Shown: positions 14,847 to 22,496 of the stretch, piece after piece
Layout of the letters: each line of letters starts with the position of its first letter
Position numbering within the stretch: position 1 is the stretch's first letter
Source of the DNA: CAYLXX01 sp964387955
Lineage (GTDB): Bacteria > Patescibacteriota > Microgenomatia > UBA1406 > GWC2-37-13
DNA length: 46,648 nt
Direction: 5' to 3'
Assembly: GCA_964387955.1 (NCBI GenBank)
Contig: CAYLXX010000004.1
Span: 1-46,648, forward strand
Notes under the pieces: model-generated
What the model saw: the letters and a program-made list of their open reading frames with translations, nothing else
What the model was told of the DNA's origin: nothing
Database searches by the model: none
Made by a program: the position numbers and the translations under genes

Positions 14847-15350
14847 TTAGGTGACAATCTCTTTCCCCTTACTGTATTTCCTGGCGTACATAAAAAGAAG
14901 ATCAGAGAGCCGGTTGAGATACTTTATAGATAAAAGGTGGTCTTTCTTAAGCCCCACAACGCGTCTTTCGGATTCTCGACATACGGATCGGGCTATTTGG
15001 AACCAAGCGCCGTTTTCGGTTCCTCCAGGCAAGATAAATCTATTGAGTTTGGGAAGTATGGACTGGATTTTATCTATTTCTTGTTCAAATAACTTCACTT
15101 GTGCTTCAAGAAAGTCTATAGGATGTTTTGACCCTGCCAAATGAGCCATGATGGTGTAGAGATCGTGCTGGATCTGTGTGAGAAATTTTTTATCTTGTTT
15201 AATTTTTATTCGTGCTACTATAAGTCCTAACAGACTTGTTAATTCATCAATGGTTCCGTACGTTTCAATGATTGGATCGGTTTTGGATATTCTTTTGCCG
15301 CCAAATAACGAAGTTTGTCCGCGGTCGCCTGTTTTGGTGTAGATGGGCAT
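14847..15350 (-). CDS. Cob(I)alamin adenosyltransferase, PduO type
   Basis: The enzyme transfers the adenosyl group of ATP to cob(I)alamin, giving the adenosylcobalamin used by class II ribonucleotide reductase. This 167-residue protein has the PduO signature Y-T-K-T-G-D-R-G-Q-T-S-L-F-G-G at the N-terminus, Y-G-T-I-D-E-L-T-S-L-L-G, and the later motif F-I-L-P-G-G-T with A-R-S-V-C-R-E-S-E-R-R. TATAAT (15364-15359) ends 8 nt before the ATG. It is close to nrdJ and to the riboswitch, which ties the locus to B12 use; no cobalamin synthesis genes are present. Confidence 0.95.
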   Translation of the reverse strand: MPIYTKTGDRGQTSLFGGKRISKTDPIIETYGTIDELTSLLGLIVARIKIKQDKKFLTQIQHDLYTIMAHLAGSKHPIDFLEAQVKLFEQEIDKIQSILPKLNRFILPGGTENGAWFQIARSVCRESERRVVGLKKDHLLSIKYLNRLSDLLFMYARKYSKGKEIVT

Positions 15351-15354
15351 GGGA

Positions 15355-15837
15355 TCACATTATATCATCTTGAGGAAGTGTTTCTTCTACTTCTTTATAA
15401 CCTAGAATGCTCACGCGTGAGAGTCCGTCTGAGAGTTGAATTCTTTCCCAGTAACTGTAATCTCTTCCAAGCGGCAGTCTGCTTCTGTAAAGTTCAATAG
15501 TGCCGCTTTCCGAAGACTGTTTGTCTACCAAATCGCGCACTGGATCAGGAACAAGTTGGTAAAAAACAGTGTTTAAAGCTCGTCTATCTTGGGGTTCTAG
15601 GGCCAAATTGTATTTACCAGGATCTTTACCGTATCTTTCGTGATATGCGTATTCATCATCAATCTGTGAATATAATGCCTCAATACCTTCAAGCACTTCG
15701 CTATTATCTGAGAAGACAGTGCTGGCTAGTGTATCGGATCTAAATTTACTTAATATCTCCCGAAATGTTAAGGGAGGATTTAATGACTCAGGAAGTCGTG
15801 GATTTATTTGAAACCGTCGTTCCTCAATAAAAACCAT
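15355..15837 (-). CDS. Hypothetical protein (160 aa)
   Basis: I do not recognise this protein. It is soluble, acidic and has no signal peptide or clear motif; the C-terminal part contains G-T-I-E-L-Y-R-S-R-L-P-L-G-R-D-Y-S-Y-W-E-R, a likely beta strand and turn. TATAAA (15849-15844) ends 6 nt before the ATG. It ends 4 bp before the adenosyltransferase gene and so could share a transcript with it. Codon use looks like that of its neighbours. Confidence 0.55.
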   Translation of the reverse strand: MVFIEERRFQINPRLPESLNPPLTFREILSKFRSDTLASTVFSDNSEVLEGIEALYSQIDDEYAYHERYGKDPGKYNLALEPQDRRALNTVFYQLVPDPVRDLVDKQSSESGTIELYRSRLPLGRDYSYWERIQLSDGLSRVSILGYKEVEETLPQDDIM

Positions 15838-15915
15838 AGATTATTTATATCGAAGCACTATGTAGTTTCAAACAATATTTCGTAAGAATTGGGTAAGAAA
15901 CAGTCTGTGTATTTT

Positions 15916-16371
15916 TTACGATAAATCAAAAGGTAATGAATTGAAGATTCTAATTGTTTTTTGTATTAAGCCTGCATCGCCCGGAGTATGTGAGGTTAAA
16001 TATGTATGCTGACTCCACCAACCAGGAATAATCATCGGGTGATAATGGATTATTCCAACGAGTTCTTGGGTAGAAGACCTAATTTCTTTTGAGTAAAGCG
16101 ATTGACTGTCTTCTCTGCTTCTAAGCACCTCATCAAATTCTTCAATAACCTCGGGATCTCCAGTTAACAGCCATTCTACCGACTCACCTCTTGTATTTCG
16201 TCTTTGGTTTTCCCACAATTCCTCTTCTAATCTTTCAAAATCAACAAGTTGTTTTTCTTCGTTCATTAATTCACTCTTTAACGTTTTTATTCTCCTAACA
16301 TGGTTGTTTTCTTTATCTTTGATTAGCCGAACAATTTCGCTTGAGGGATTCATGCCTTCTGGTAGTTTCAT
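15916..16371 (-). CDS. Hypothetical protein with N-terminal coiled coil (151 aa)
   Basis: I do not recognise this protein. Residues of about 10-58 are charged and likely form a coiled coil. The C-terminal half has I-I-H-Y-H-P-M-I-I-P-G-W-W-S-Q-H, a His- and Trp-rich stretch that could bind a metal, which is inference. TATAAT (16385-16380) ends 8 nt before the ATG, directly after the terminator of nrdJ, so it has its own promoter. Confidence 0.55.
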   Translation of the reverse strand: MKLPEGMNPSSEIVRLIKDKENNHVRRIKTLKSELMNEEKQLVDFERLEEELWENQRRNTRGESVEWLLTGDPEVIEEFDEVLRSREDSQSLYSKEIRSSTQELVGIIHYHPMIIPGWWSQHTYLTSHTPGDAGLIQKTIRIFNSLPFDLS

Positions 16372-16394
16372 GGTGAGAAATTATAGCATAATGA

Positions 16395-16422
16395 AAAACA
16401 AAAGCCCGCCGGCTGGGCGGGC
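16395..16422 (-). terminator. Rho-independent terminator after nrdJ
   Basis: On the minus strand a GC-rich hairpin of 7-8 bp (GCCCGCC paired with GGCGGGC, 4-nt loop) is followed by TTTTGTTTTT. It lies 24 bp past the stop of the ribonucleotide reductase gene. Confidence 0.88.
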
Positions 16423-16445
16423 TCTCGATTGCAAGTTGTAAGAGC

Positions 16446-18830
16446 TTAACAGGCTGCGTATCCGCAACCATAACATTTACTACATCCTTCTTCATGGGCA
16501 AGAGTTGCTTCGCCACAGCTTGGACATATATCAAGCAGTCCATTATTGATCGGGGCCGTTGACATAAGCGACGGTTGAACTGTTTCGCTGGTTAAAGTGG
16601 GCGCATCTTGTTTTGCAGTCTGCATTTGGGCAATTGCTTCTTTATCCTTTGAGTGGCCATTCATATGGAAATGCATCGACAAGACCTTGGCGATGGCATC
16701 TGGCAAACTACGAATTCTCTCCTTACCAAATCCCAGAGGTCGTGCGCCGCCAATGCCTTGTATTTGGTTAATCATCTCTTTTACTCTTTCATGGGGAGAA
16801 AGATTGGAAGAGAATCGTAAAGATGTGGAAATAATTCTTCCCAAGGCTGTGGCCATAGCATAGACATCGGTACCTGCTTTACCCACGTTTATAAATACCT
16901 CAAGCGGTTCATGATCCTCATCGGTGTTGACTGTGATAAAAGCAGTTCCAACCGGTGTATCAATGCGATACGTTGAACCATGTACAACCATTGGTCGGGG
17001 TTTGATCGCGGGCATAACGACTTGTGGTTTTTCTTCTTCCTTGGGTTTTTGATCTTTATCTATGCGGGTGAGAACTCCTTGGCGGGAACCCTCTCGCATA
17101 TAAGCGATACCCTTTAACCCATGTTTGTAAGCTAACGTATAGAGTCTTTTAACATCCTCTACAGTGTGTGTGGCGGGAGCATTCACCGTTTTGGAAATTG
17201 AGGCATCCACATATTTTTGGATAGCGGCCTGCACCATAATATGATCTTCAGGGGACAGATCATTGGCGCCGACGAAATAATTGGGGCGTTTAACCTTGCC
17301 TGCCTTCACCTCGTCGGTATGTTTTTGGAACCACTCATCATACAAATGATGTCTGAGAATATCTTCACCAATACGTGATCGGCGTATAAATTCAAACTCA
17401 TACACCGGCTCAATGCCTGAGGTGGTATTGGCAAGAAGCGATGTGGTGCCTGTCGGTGCCTGCATAAGGAGCAAGGAATTACGGATGCCGTATTTTTTTA
17501 TTCCTTCCTGGACATCTGCTGGTCTTTGTTTGATAAATCGGCCTTTAGGGTAAAGCTTGGCATCGAATTTACCAAACGAACCTTTTTCGCGGGCAATTTC
17601 TATTGAGGCTCGGTATGCCTCATCACAAACCATAGAGTACACCTTCTCAATAAATTTAAGAGATTCAGGTGAACCGTAACGGATGTGGAGCTTGATTAAT
17701 GTGTCTCCTAGTCCCATGGTGCCTAAGCCGATGCGTCGCTCACCTTCAAGTTGGGTTTTGCGAATACCTTCAAAAACGTAAGGATCCATGTCAACGACGT
17801 TGTCTTGAAACCGTACTGCAGTGCGGACAACGGCTTTAAGAGCTTTAAAATCAAACGTGCCTTTTTTATCCACTGTGTATCCATCGACAAAAGCTGATAA
17901 ATTAACTGAGCCAAGATTACACACTCCCCACTCTGGTAACGGTTCCTCACCGCAGGGATTGACACAGTTAACTTTATTCCAATACCAGTTGTTGTACATT
18001 TTGTTGCATCGCTCCATGAAAACAACACCTGGTTCAGCCGATCTCCATGCAGCTTCTCCGATAAGATCCCAAATCTTGCGGGCTTTAACGACTTTATGGA
18101 CGATGACTTTTTTACCCATTTTTTTCCAGACTTCAATGTCACCATTCCACTTGAGATCATACTCAGGATCTTTTTTATCAGGGAAAACGAGCGGCCAATC
18201 GAGATCTTTTTCGACAGCTTTCATGAATCCATCTGACACGCAGACTGACAAATTGGCGCCATTGATGCGAGATAAGTCCTGTTTGACGGTAATGAATTCT
18301 TCTACATCAGGGTGCCAGTCCCACAACATGAGCATGAGCGCGCCTCGTCGTGATCCGCCTTGTTGAACGATATCTTTGGTCGCAAGGGAAAATAATTCAG
18401 CCCAGTTACAAGGACCCGAAGAAAAACCATTTACCTTCTCCACTCGTGCACCACGTGGTCGAAGTGAGGATAAATTAATTCCTACGCCACCTCCATGAGC
18501 CATGATCTCAACCATTTGTTTAAGAGTCTCAATGATGGCGCCGCGCTGATCAGCGGGTGAAGGAATAACAAAACAATTATAAAAACTCACATCAGAGTTG
18601 CTGCCGGCGCCAGTTAAGATGCGGCCACCAGGAACATATTTGAAATCCTCCATGATATTATAAAATTCTTTAGCCCAGGTTTTTTGGAGCTCTTTTTTCT
18701 CAATTGCAGCAACTGCTCGCGAAATACGTTTCCACATTTCCTCGGGTGTTTTTTCGGTAGGAACGCCTTTTTTATCTTTTAAAGAATAACGATCAAGAAA
18801 GACTTTTTGTGAGATACCAGTAAGTTTCAT
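16446..18830 (-). CDS. nrdJ: Adenosylcobalamin-dependent (class II) ribonucleotide reductase
   Basis: This 794-residue enzyme makes deoxyribonucleotides with a radical from adenosylcobalamin and needs no oxygen. It has the barrel motifs F-Y-N-C-F-V-I-P-S, N-P-C-G-E-E-P-L, C-N-L-G-S-V-N-L and Q-A-P-T-G-T-T-S-L. A TSCPT-type domain follows (about 650-720), and then a C-terminal tail with C-P-S-C-G and C-S-K-C-Y-G-C-G-Y-A-A-C, which combines a zinc site with the redox Cys pair. No N-terminal ATP-cone is obvious. It follows nrdR by 24 bp, and a strong terminator comes after it. The adenosyltransferase at 14.8-15.4 kb probably supplies its cofactor. Confidence 0.96.
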   Translation of the reverse strand: MKLTGISQKVFLDRYSLKDKKGVPTEKTPEEMWKRISRAVAAIEKKELQKTWAKEFYNIMEDFKYVPGGRILTGAGSNSDVSFYNCFVIPSPADQRGAIIETLKQMVEIMAHGGGVGINLSSLRPRGARVEKVNGFSSGPCNWAELFSLATKDIVQQGGSRRGALMLMLWDWHPDVEEFITVKQDLSRINGANLSVCVSDGFMKAVEKDLDWPLVFPDKKDPEYDLKWNGDIEVWKKMGKKVIVHKVVKARKIWDLIGEAAWRSAEPGVVFMERCNKMYNNWYWNKVNCVNPCGEEPLPEWGVCNLGSVNLSAFVDGYTVDKKGTFDFKALKAVVRTAVRFQDNVVDMDPYVFEGIRKTQLEGERRIGLGTMGLGDTLIKLHIRYGSPESLKFIEKVYSMVCDEAYRASIEIAREKGSFGKFDAKLYPKGRFIKQRPADVQEGIKKYGIRNSLLLMQAPTGTTSLLANTTSGIEPVYEFEFIRRSRIGEDILRHHLYDEWFQKHTDEVKAGKVKRPNYFVGANDLSPEDHIMVQAAIQKYVDASISKTVNAPATHTVEDVKRLYTLAYKHGLKGIAYMREGSRQGVLTRIDKDQKPKEEEKPQVVMPAIKPRPMVVHGSTYRIDTPVGTAFITVNTDEDHEPLEVFINVGKAGTDVYAMATALGRIISTSLRFSSNLSPHERVKEMINQIQGIGGARPLGFGKERIRSLPDAIAKVLSMHFHMNGHSKDKEAIAQMQTAKQDAPTLTSETVQPSLMSTAPINNGLLDICPSCGEATLAHEEGCSKCYGCGYAAC

Positions 18831-18854
18831 AGAAATGTTTAAATTTATAAAAAT

Positions 18855-19328
18855 TTATGTCGTTACCACGCGTTGTCCATCGCTTAAAATAGCTTTTAAT
18901 TCTTTTTCAAATTCTTCCAGTTCTACAAACCTGCGAAACACCGAGGCAAATCGAATATAGGCAATTTTATCTAACGTTTTGAGTCGTTCTGCAACAATTG
19001 TCCCGATTGTTAAACTATCTACTTCTGCTCTATCAGATTGCGTAATTTCGGCTTCGACTTCGTTGACCATTTCTGTGACCTGCTGTGCCGATATGGTGGT
19101 TTTACCAACTGCCTTTAATATTCCGTGTCGTAATTTTTCGCGGTCAAATCGTTCCCGTCGCCCGTCGCGTTTAATCACAAGTATCGGCAATTCTTCAATC
19201 CTTTCGTACGTGGTGAATCTTTTTTTACAAGTTAAACATGTTCTACGGCGCCGCACTGTGCGACCTTCTTCAAGTACCCGCGTCTCGATTACCTCTGTAT
19301 CAGTCGACTTACAAAAAAGACAGTGCAT
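18855..19328 (-). CDS. nrdR: Transcriptional repressor NrdR
   Basis: NrdR represses ribonucleotide reductase genes when dATP is high. This 157-residue protein has the N-terminal zinc finger M-H-C-L-F-C with C-L-T-C-K-K-R-F-T-T-Y-E-R (about 1-45) and an ATP-cone domain from about 50 to 140 (V-I-K-R-D-G-R-R-E-R-F-D-R-E-K-L). It is the first gene of an nrdR-nrdJ operon. Two sequences resembling NrdR boxes lie upstream, consistent with autoregulation of the pair. Confidence 0.97.
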   Translation of the reverse strand: MHCLFCKSTDTEVIETRVLEEGRTVRRRRTCLTCKKRFTTYERIEELPILVIKRDGRRERFDREKLRHGILKAVGKTTISAQQVTEMVNEVEAEITQSDRAEVDSLTIGTIVAERLKTLDKIAYIRFASVFRRFVELEEFEKELKAILSDGQRVVTT

Positions 19329-19333
19329 TTTAC

Positions 19334-19381
19334 TTAAACTATTTAGTGTCCATTCTCAATGTACGCCACTATACGTAAGAA
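19334..19381 (-). promoter_or_regulatory. Two possible NrdR boxes upstream of nrdR-nrdJ
   Basis: Box-like sites lie at 19334-19349 (minus strand ACACTAAATAGTTT) and 19366-19381 (minus strand core GTATAGTGG). They resemble the ACAC-W-ATATA-W-GTGT consensus, each keeping one good half. Their starts are 32 bp apart, about three helix turns, which is the usual arrangement of paired NrdR boxes. The match is imperfect. Confidence 0.4.
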
Positions 19382-19558
19382 TTCAATACATCAAACAGTA
19401 ATAGAAATGTATCAATCGATGTAATCTAATTTTTTCAGAAAATTGTTGAACAAAAGCAACAAAACGAACCGTCAAATGCTGCATAAAGTAGCGTATAGTC
19501 CATTGATAATCAAAAACACATACGTTTAAATTGGTGTGTTAAAAATTTTTTAAAAAAT

Positions 19559-19819
19559 ATGTTCAAATATATTGTTTTCCTTAGCCTTGTATTATCAGTT
19601 GTCTTAACGATTTCTTCTCCCGTTTTTGCAGAAGATGAACAAAAAGAATATATGAATGTCTGTCGCATGGATGAAAATCGTGATGGAATTGTTAACATCG
19701 CAGACTTTAACTCTATGAGACAACGTATGCAAAATTGGCCGCAGGAGAAACGTGAGTTATATATGAGCTTATTTCGTCAGGCGTTTGGGAAGACGTGTGA
19801 GAGAAATGTAGACGAGTAA
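19559..19819 (+). CDS. Small secreted protein with one dockerin/EF-hand-like calcium loop
   Basis: This 86-residue protein has a signal peptide (about 24 residues, ending P-V-F-A) and a mature part of about 60 residues. The mature part contains M-D-E-N-R-D-G-I-V-N-I-A-D-F-N, a calcium-binding loop of the dockerin type (Asp/Asn/Asp-Gly and a closing Asp). Dockerins normally have two such loops; only one is present. Two Cys residues (in N-V-C-R and K-T-C-E) may form a disulfide. No cohesin is in the window. The partner and role are unknown. Confidence 0.7.
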   Translation: MFKYIVFLSLVLSVVLTISSPVFAEDEQKEYMNVCRMDENRDGIVNIADFNSMRQRMQNWPQEKRELYMSLFRQAFGKTCERNVDE

Positions 19820-19824
19820 CATTA

Positions 19825-20340
19825 TTATTTCGGAAGAAAAAATAAAATTACAAGCGAGATGAGAAGGACACGTAAATAGTTACCGGTCAGGGTGGGAAAA
19901 ATGAACTTTTGGTAGGAAAATCCCAGATAACCGGCCAGTAAACTGACGAAGTCGTACGGCCAAGGAATTAGTGCTAATGCAAAGAGTATCGGCCAGCCGT
20001 AGCGCTGGAGTAGTTTTTCGACGCGTTTGATTTTCTTTGAAGGCTCAATAACTGCTGTGCCGCTTTTTCCAACGAACCATTGCACGGTGTCAAGAATACC
20101 GATACCTAAGGTGGCGGCGAGGGTGAGAAGAAAAATATTTGAGTGATGAGCAAGCGCCGCCACGATCACACTCCCCGCCCCAAAGATACTAAAAACAAAA
20201 ACGCCAAAATAACCAAACTTTTCAAATGGACCCGGCTTAAAGGCGGCGAATATACTTATTCCTACAAACACGATTCCCAGATAAAATGTAATTTTTTGAA
20301 ACCTTTTTGAAGAAAAAACTCGCAGGAAGTATTCTTTCAT
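19825..20340 (-). CDS. VTT/DedA-like membrane protein
   Basis: This 171-residue protein has about five hydrophobic segments and the pattern of the VTT (SNARE-associated, DedA/YqaA) family, including G-W-P-I-L-F-A-L-A-L-I-P-W-P-Y-D-F-V-S-L-L-A-G-Y-L-G-F near residues 114-140. DedA-type proteins act in lipid-carrier recycling or membrane homeostasis, but this short branch is not characterised. TATAAT (20352-20347) ends 6 nt before the ATG. Confidence 0.8.
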   Translation of the reverse strand: MKEYFLRVFSSKRFQKITFYLGIVFVGISIFAAFKPGPFEKFGYFGVFVFSIFGAGSVIVAALAHHSNIFLLTLAATLGIGILDTVQWFVGKSGTAVIEPSKKIKRVEKLLQRYGWPILFALALIPWPYDFVSLLAGYLGFSYQKFIFPTLTGNYLRVLLISLVILFFLPK

Positions 20341-20370
20341 ACCGTCATTATAATCTATTTCGTTTTCCCC

Positions 20371-20421
20371 TTGACAAGGTAAACGATTGTTTACTATACT
20401 GAGTTATTGTACAGTTGTTCA
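20371..20421 (+). promoter_or_regulatory. lexA promoter with two LexA-like operators
   Basis: TTGACA (20371-20376) and TATACT (20395-20400) are 18 bp apart. The perfect dyad GTAAAC-GATT-GTTTAC (20379-20394) fills the spacer. A second site, TGTAC-AGTT-GTTCA (20408-20421), lies at about +2 to +15 and resembles the Gram-positive LexA box GAAC-N4-GTTC. Both suit autorepression by the downstream LexA. Confidence 0.65.
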
Positions 20422-20447
20422 GTGAATTATACATTTTTTATAAAACT

Positions 20448-21029
20448 ATGGAACCAGTAGAGCCACAAGAACAAACCTCCCTCAATAAGGTTAGAAAGTT
20501 TTATTATCGTCATAAACGAATGCCTTCATATCGCGAGATGGCGCGCATGTTGGGGTATACATCCCCCAACGCTGTGGCTTATAAAGTGCATAAGTGGATT
20601 GAAGAAGGTGTTGTGCGGATGGAAGATCGTCATCTTGAGCCGGATGATAAATTTTTTAGCCTTCCATTACTTGGAGTTATCAAGGCGGGTTTTCCTGTTG
20701 CAGATGATTTTCAGCAGGAATCAGTTTCTTTGGACCAGTATCTGGTCGGCAATCCTGGATTCACGTTTCTTCTCAGAGTTTCTGGAGACAGTATGATCAA
20801 TGAGGGCATTCGAGAAGGTGATCTGGTTATCCTCGATAGAAAAAGAGAGCCGCGCAACAAAGATGTGATTGCAGCTTATATCGATAACCAGTGGACATTA
20901 AAGTATTTCAATCGCAACAATGGCAAAGTGTATTTAAGTGCAGCTAATCCCAAATATCCACCGATGTTTCCCCAAGAAAGCTTAGTTACCGGTGGCGTGG
21001 TGGTAAGTGTAATCAGAAAATATTATTGA
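20448..21029 (+). CDS. lexA: LexA-type SOS repressor
   Basis: LexA represses DNA-damage genes until RecA filaments trigger its self-cleavage. This 193-residue protein has an N-terminal winged-helix part (about 10-60, with P-S-Y-R-E-M-A-R-M-L-G-Y-T-S-P-N-A-V) and a C-terminal S24 peptidase domain. The cleavage pair is Ala80-Gly81 (I-K-A-G-F-P), the catalytic Ser is Ser115 (S-G-D-S-M) and the Lys is Lys152 (T-L-K-Y-F). The ATG at 20448 gives a normal N-terminus. The promoter contains two operator-like dyads. recA is in the window but lacks an obvious copy of the same site. Confidence 0.93.
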   Translation: MEPVEPQEQTSLNKVRKFYYRHKRMPSYREMARMLGYTSPNAVAYKVHKWIEEGVVRMEDRHLEPDDKFFSLPLLGVIKAGFPVADDFQQESVSLDQYLVGNPGFTFLLRVSGDSMINEGIREGDLVILDRKREPRNKDVIAAYIDNQWTLKYFNRNNGKVYLSAANPKYPPMFPQESLVTGGVVVSVIRKYY

Positions 21030-21042
21030 TACAATTGGGGTC

Positions 21043-21516
21043 ATGTTTAATCATGAACCTAAAGGATATGATTGTCCATTTTGTCCTTTAATCAATGGTA
21101 AAGATTACGGATACAATCAACAAAAAGATATTATCTACAAAAATAAGTACACAACTGCATTTATTGCTCCGAAGTGGTGGGTCAATAATCCTGGCAGTGT
21201 TATTGTTATTTCAAATAAGCATTACGAAAATATTTACGATATTCCAGACCAAGTCATAGGAGAAATTTATAAAACAGTTAAAAAAATAGCGATTGCGATA
21301 AAAAAAACATATAAAAGCGATGGAATCTCAACGAGACAACATAATGAGCCGGAAGGTAATCAAGACGTTTGGCATTTCCATGCCCACGTTTTCCCCCGCT
21401 ATACGGGTGATAATCTCTATCAGAATCACTCCCAGAAAAGATGGGTCACTTCGGAGGAGAAAGCAATTTATGCAAATAAACTAAAAAGTTATTTTATGAA
21501 AATTAAGGGCTTTTAG
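21043..21516 (+). CDS. HIT-family nucleotide hydrolase/transferase
   Basis: This 157-residue protein has the histidine-triad motif W-H-F-H-A-H-V-F-P-R near residues 114-123 and an N-terminal C-P-F-C pair that may bind zinc. HIT enzymes act on nucleoside phosphoramidates or dinucleoside polyphosphates; the exact substrate is not clear. TACAAT (21030-21035) ends 7 nt before the ATG, and GGGG in the gap could also act as a weak ribosome-binding site. The 3' end overlaps the convergent gene by 14 bp. Confidence 0.9.
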   Translation: MFNHEPKGYDCPFCPLINGKDYGYNQQKDIIYKNKYTTAFIAPKWWVNNPGSVIVISNKHYENIYDIPDQVIGEIYKTVKKIAIAIKKTYKSDGISTRQHNEPEGNQDVWHFHAHVFPRYTGDNLYQNHSQKRWVTSEEKAIYANKLKSYFMKIKGF

Positions 21517-22006
21517 GTTTTTCATCTTTTCTCTCAAAGGAAGCGAGTTCACGAGATATATTCACCAATCTTTTTTCTCCGAAATCTAATTCCGCATCAG
21601 TAGTAGAAGGGTCTTGGAGTTTTTCTCTCCAATAATGTTGAGCTTGTGTTAGTGCGGCTTTATATATTCCTTTTCTTCTGCTTTCAGGCATAAGCGCTAA
21701 TACTTCATCTCGAGAATCAGCGAGTATAGAATCGATATCTTTCTCGAGTTTATTCCGGCTATGGTATAGAAATCGTTCCCCTGCATACTTAAATAAAGGA
21801 TCATTTTCAATCGATGGCGAATACGTATCGGCAATTTCTTGTCCGTGGCGCACAGCATCAGCAAGTGTTGTTTCAGAGTGAGTATATATATTAAGTAAAG
21901 CATCTTGAGCTGCTTGAACTGTTTCTTCATCAATAGGAGTGTATTTATTGAGTGCTGACGCTCTAACTTTACGAAAGATATTCAGAAATCCTTCTTTTGG
22001 ATTCAT
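21503..22006 (-). CDS. Hypothetical helical protein (167 aa)
   Basis: I do not recognise this protein. It is soluble, mostly helical by composition, with many Glu, Lys, Arg and Ala residues and no Cys. A long amphipathic stretch (about 75-140) suggests a helical bundle. It starts 8 bp after the cytochrome b5-domain gene on the same strand, so the two are probably cotranscribed, but nothing in the sequence shows a shared job. Confidence 0.55.
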   Translation of the reverse strand: MNPKEGFLNIFRKVRASALNKYTPIDEETVQAAQDALLNIYTHSETTLADAVRHGQEIADTYSPSIENDPLFKYAGERFLYHSRNKLEKDIDSILADSRDEVLALMPESRRKGIYKAALTQAQHYWREKLQDPSTTDAELDFGEKRLVNISRELASFERKDEKPKSP

Positions 22007-22014
22007 AAGATAAT

Positions 22015-22437
22015 TTATTGCTTAAGGTCTCCAACATAATAGTTTGGCAGCCTGTCGCGGGCGCGTTGTGAGTGAGAAGTGCCGTCGTTGGGTCGGCTGT
22101 TGAACATAGCTGTGGCATCTTTACCGCAACCTTGCAAGATCGCTTTACCGCCTGGATGGCGAGGAATAAACTTGGTGACATCGTACACCTTACCTTCAAT
22201 CGCAAGCCAACAATCATCGGCTGTAGTGTGTTTGGCAACATCATCAAGCGTATATGTTTTGGTCATTGCACCTTCTGTGGAAGCAGTTGGAGCTTTGGTT
22301 TCGGCGGCCTTTTTAGTTGGAGCAGTTGTGGGAGCGGGTTTATTTGAAGAAGATTTTTTGCTTTGATGAGTGCTTAAGAAAAAAATTCCTCCACCGAGGA
22401 CGAGCACTGCTGCAATCAGGGCGATAATTTTGTTCAT
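22015..22437 (-). CDS. Membrane-anchored cytochrome b5-like heme-binding protein
   Basis: This 140-residue protein has an N-terminal membrane helix or signal anchor (about 4-21) and a Ser/Pro/Thr/Lys linker (about 25-58). A cytochrome b5 domain follows, opening Y-T-L-D-D-V-A-K-H and then D-C-W-L-A-I-E-G-K-V-Y-D-V-T-K-F. The two heme-ligand positions are His94 (R-H-P-G-G) and His122 (S-H-S). The anchor and linker place it outside the membrane. It could carry one electron or bind a hydrophobic ligand as some relatives do. TAGAAT (22450-22445) ends 7 nt before the ATG. Confidence 0.9.
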   Translation of the reverse strand: MNKIIALIAAVLVLGGGIFFLSTHQSKKSSSNKPAPTTAPTKKAAETKAPTASTEGAMTKTYTLDDVAKHTTADDCWLAIEGKVYDVTKFIPRHPGGKAILQGCGKDATAMFNSRPNDGTSHSQRARDRLPNYYVGDLKQ

Positions 22438-22496
22438 TATAGGTATTCTATACGATACAGGGGTGAATTACAATGTTATAATTGCGATATAGCAAC

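Noticed and set aside
17821..18366. A 181-codon frame antisense to nrdJ
   Set aside because: The opposite strand encodes conserved reductase motifs throughout; this frame has no family features.
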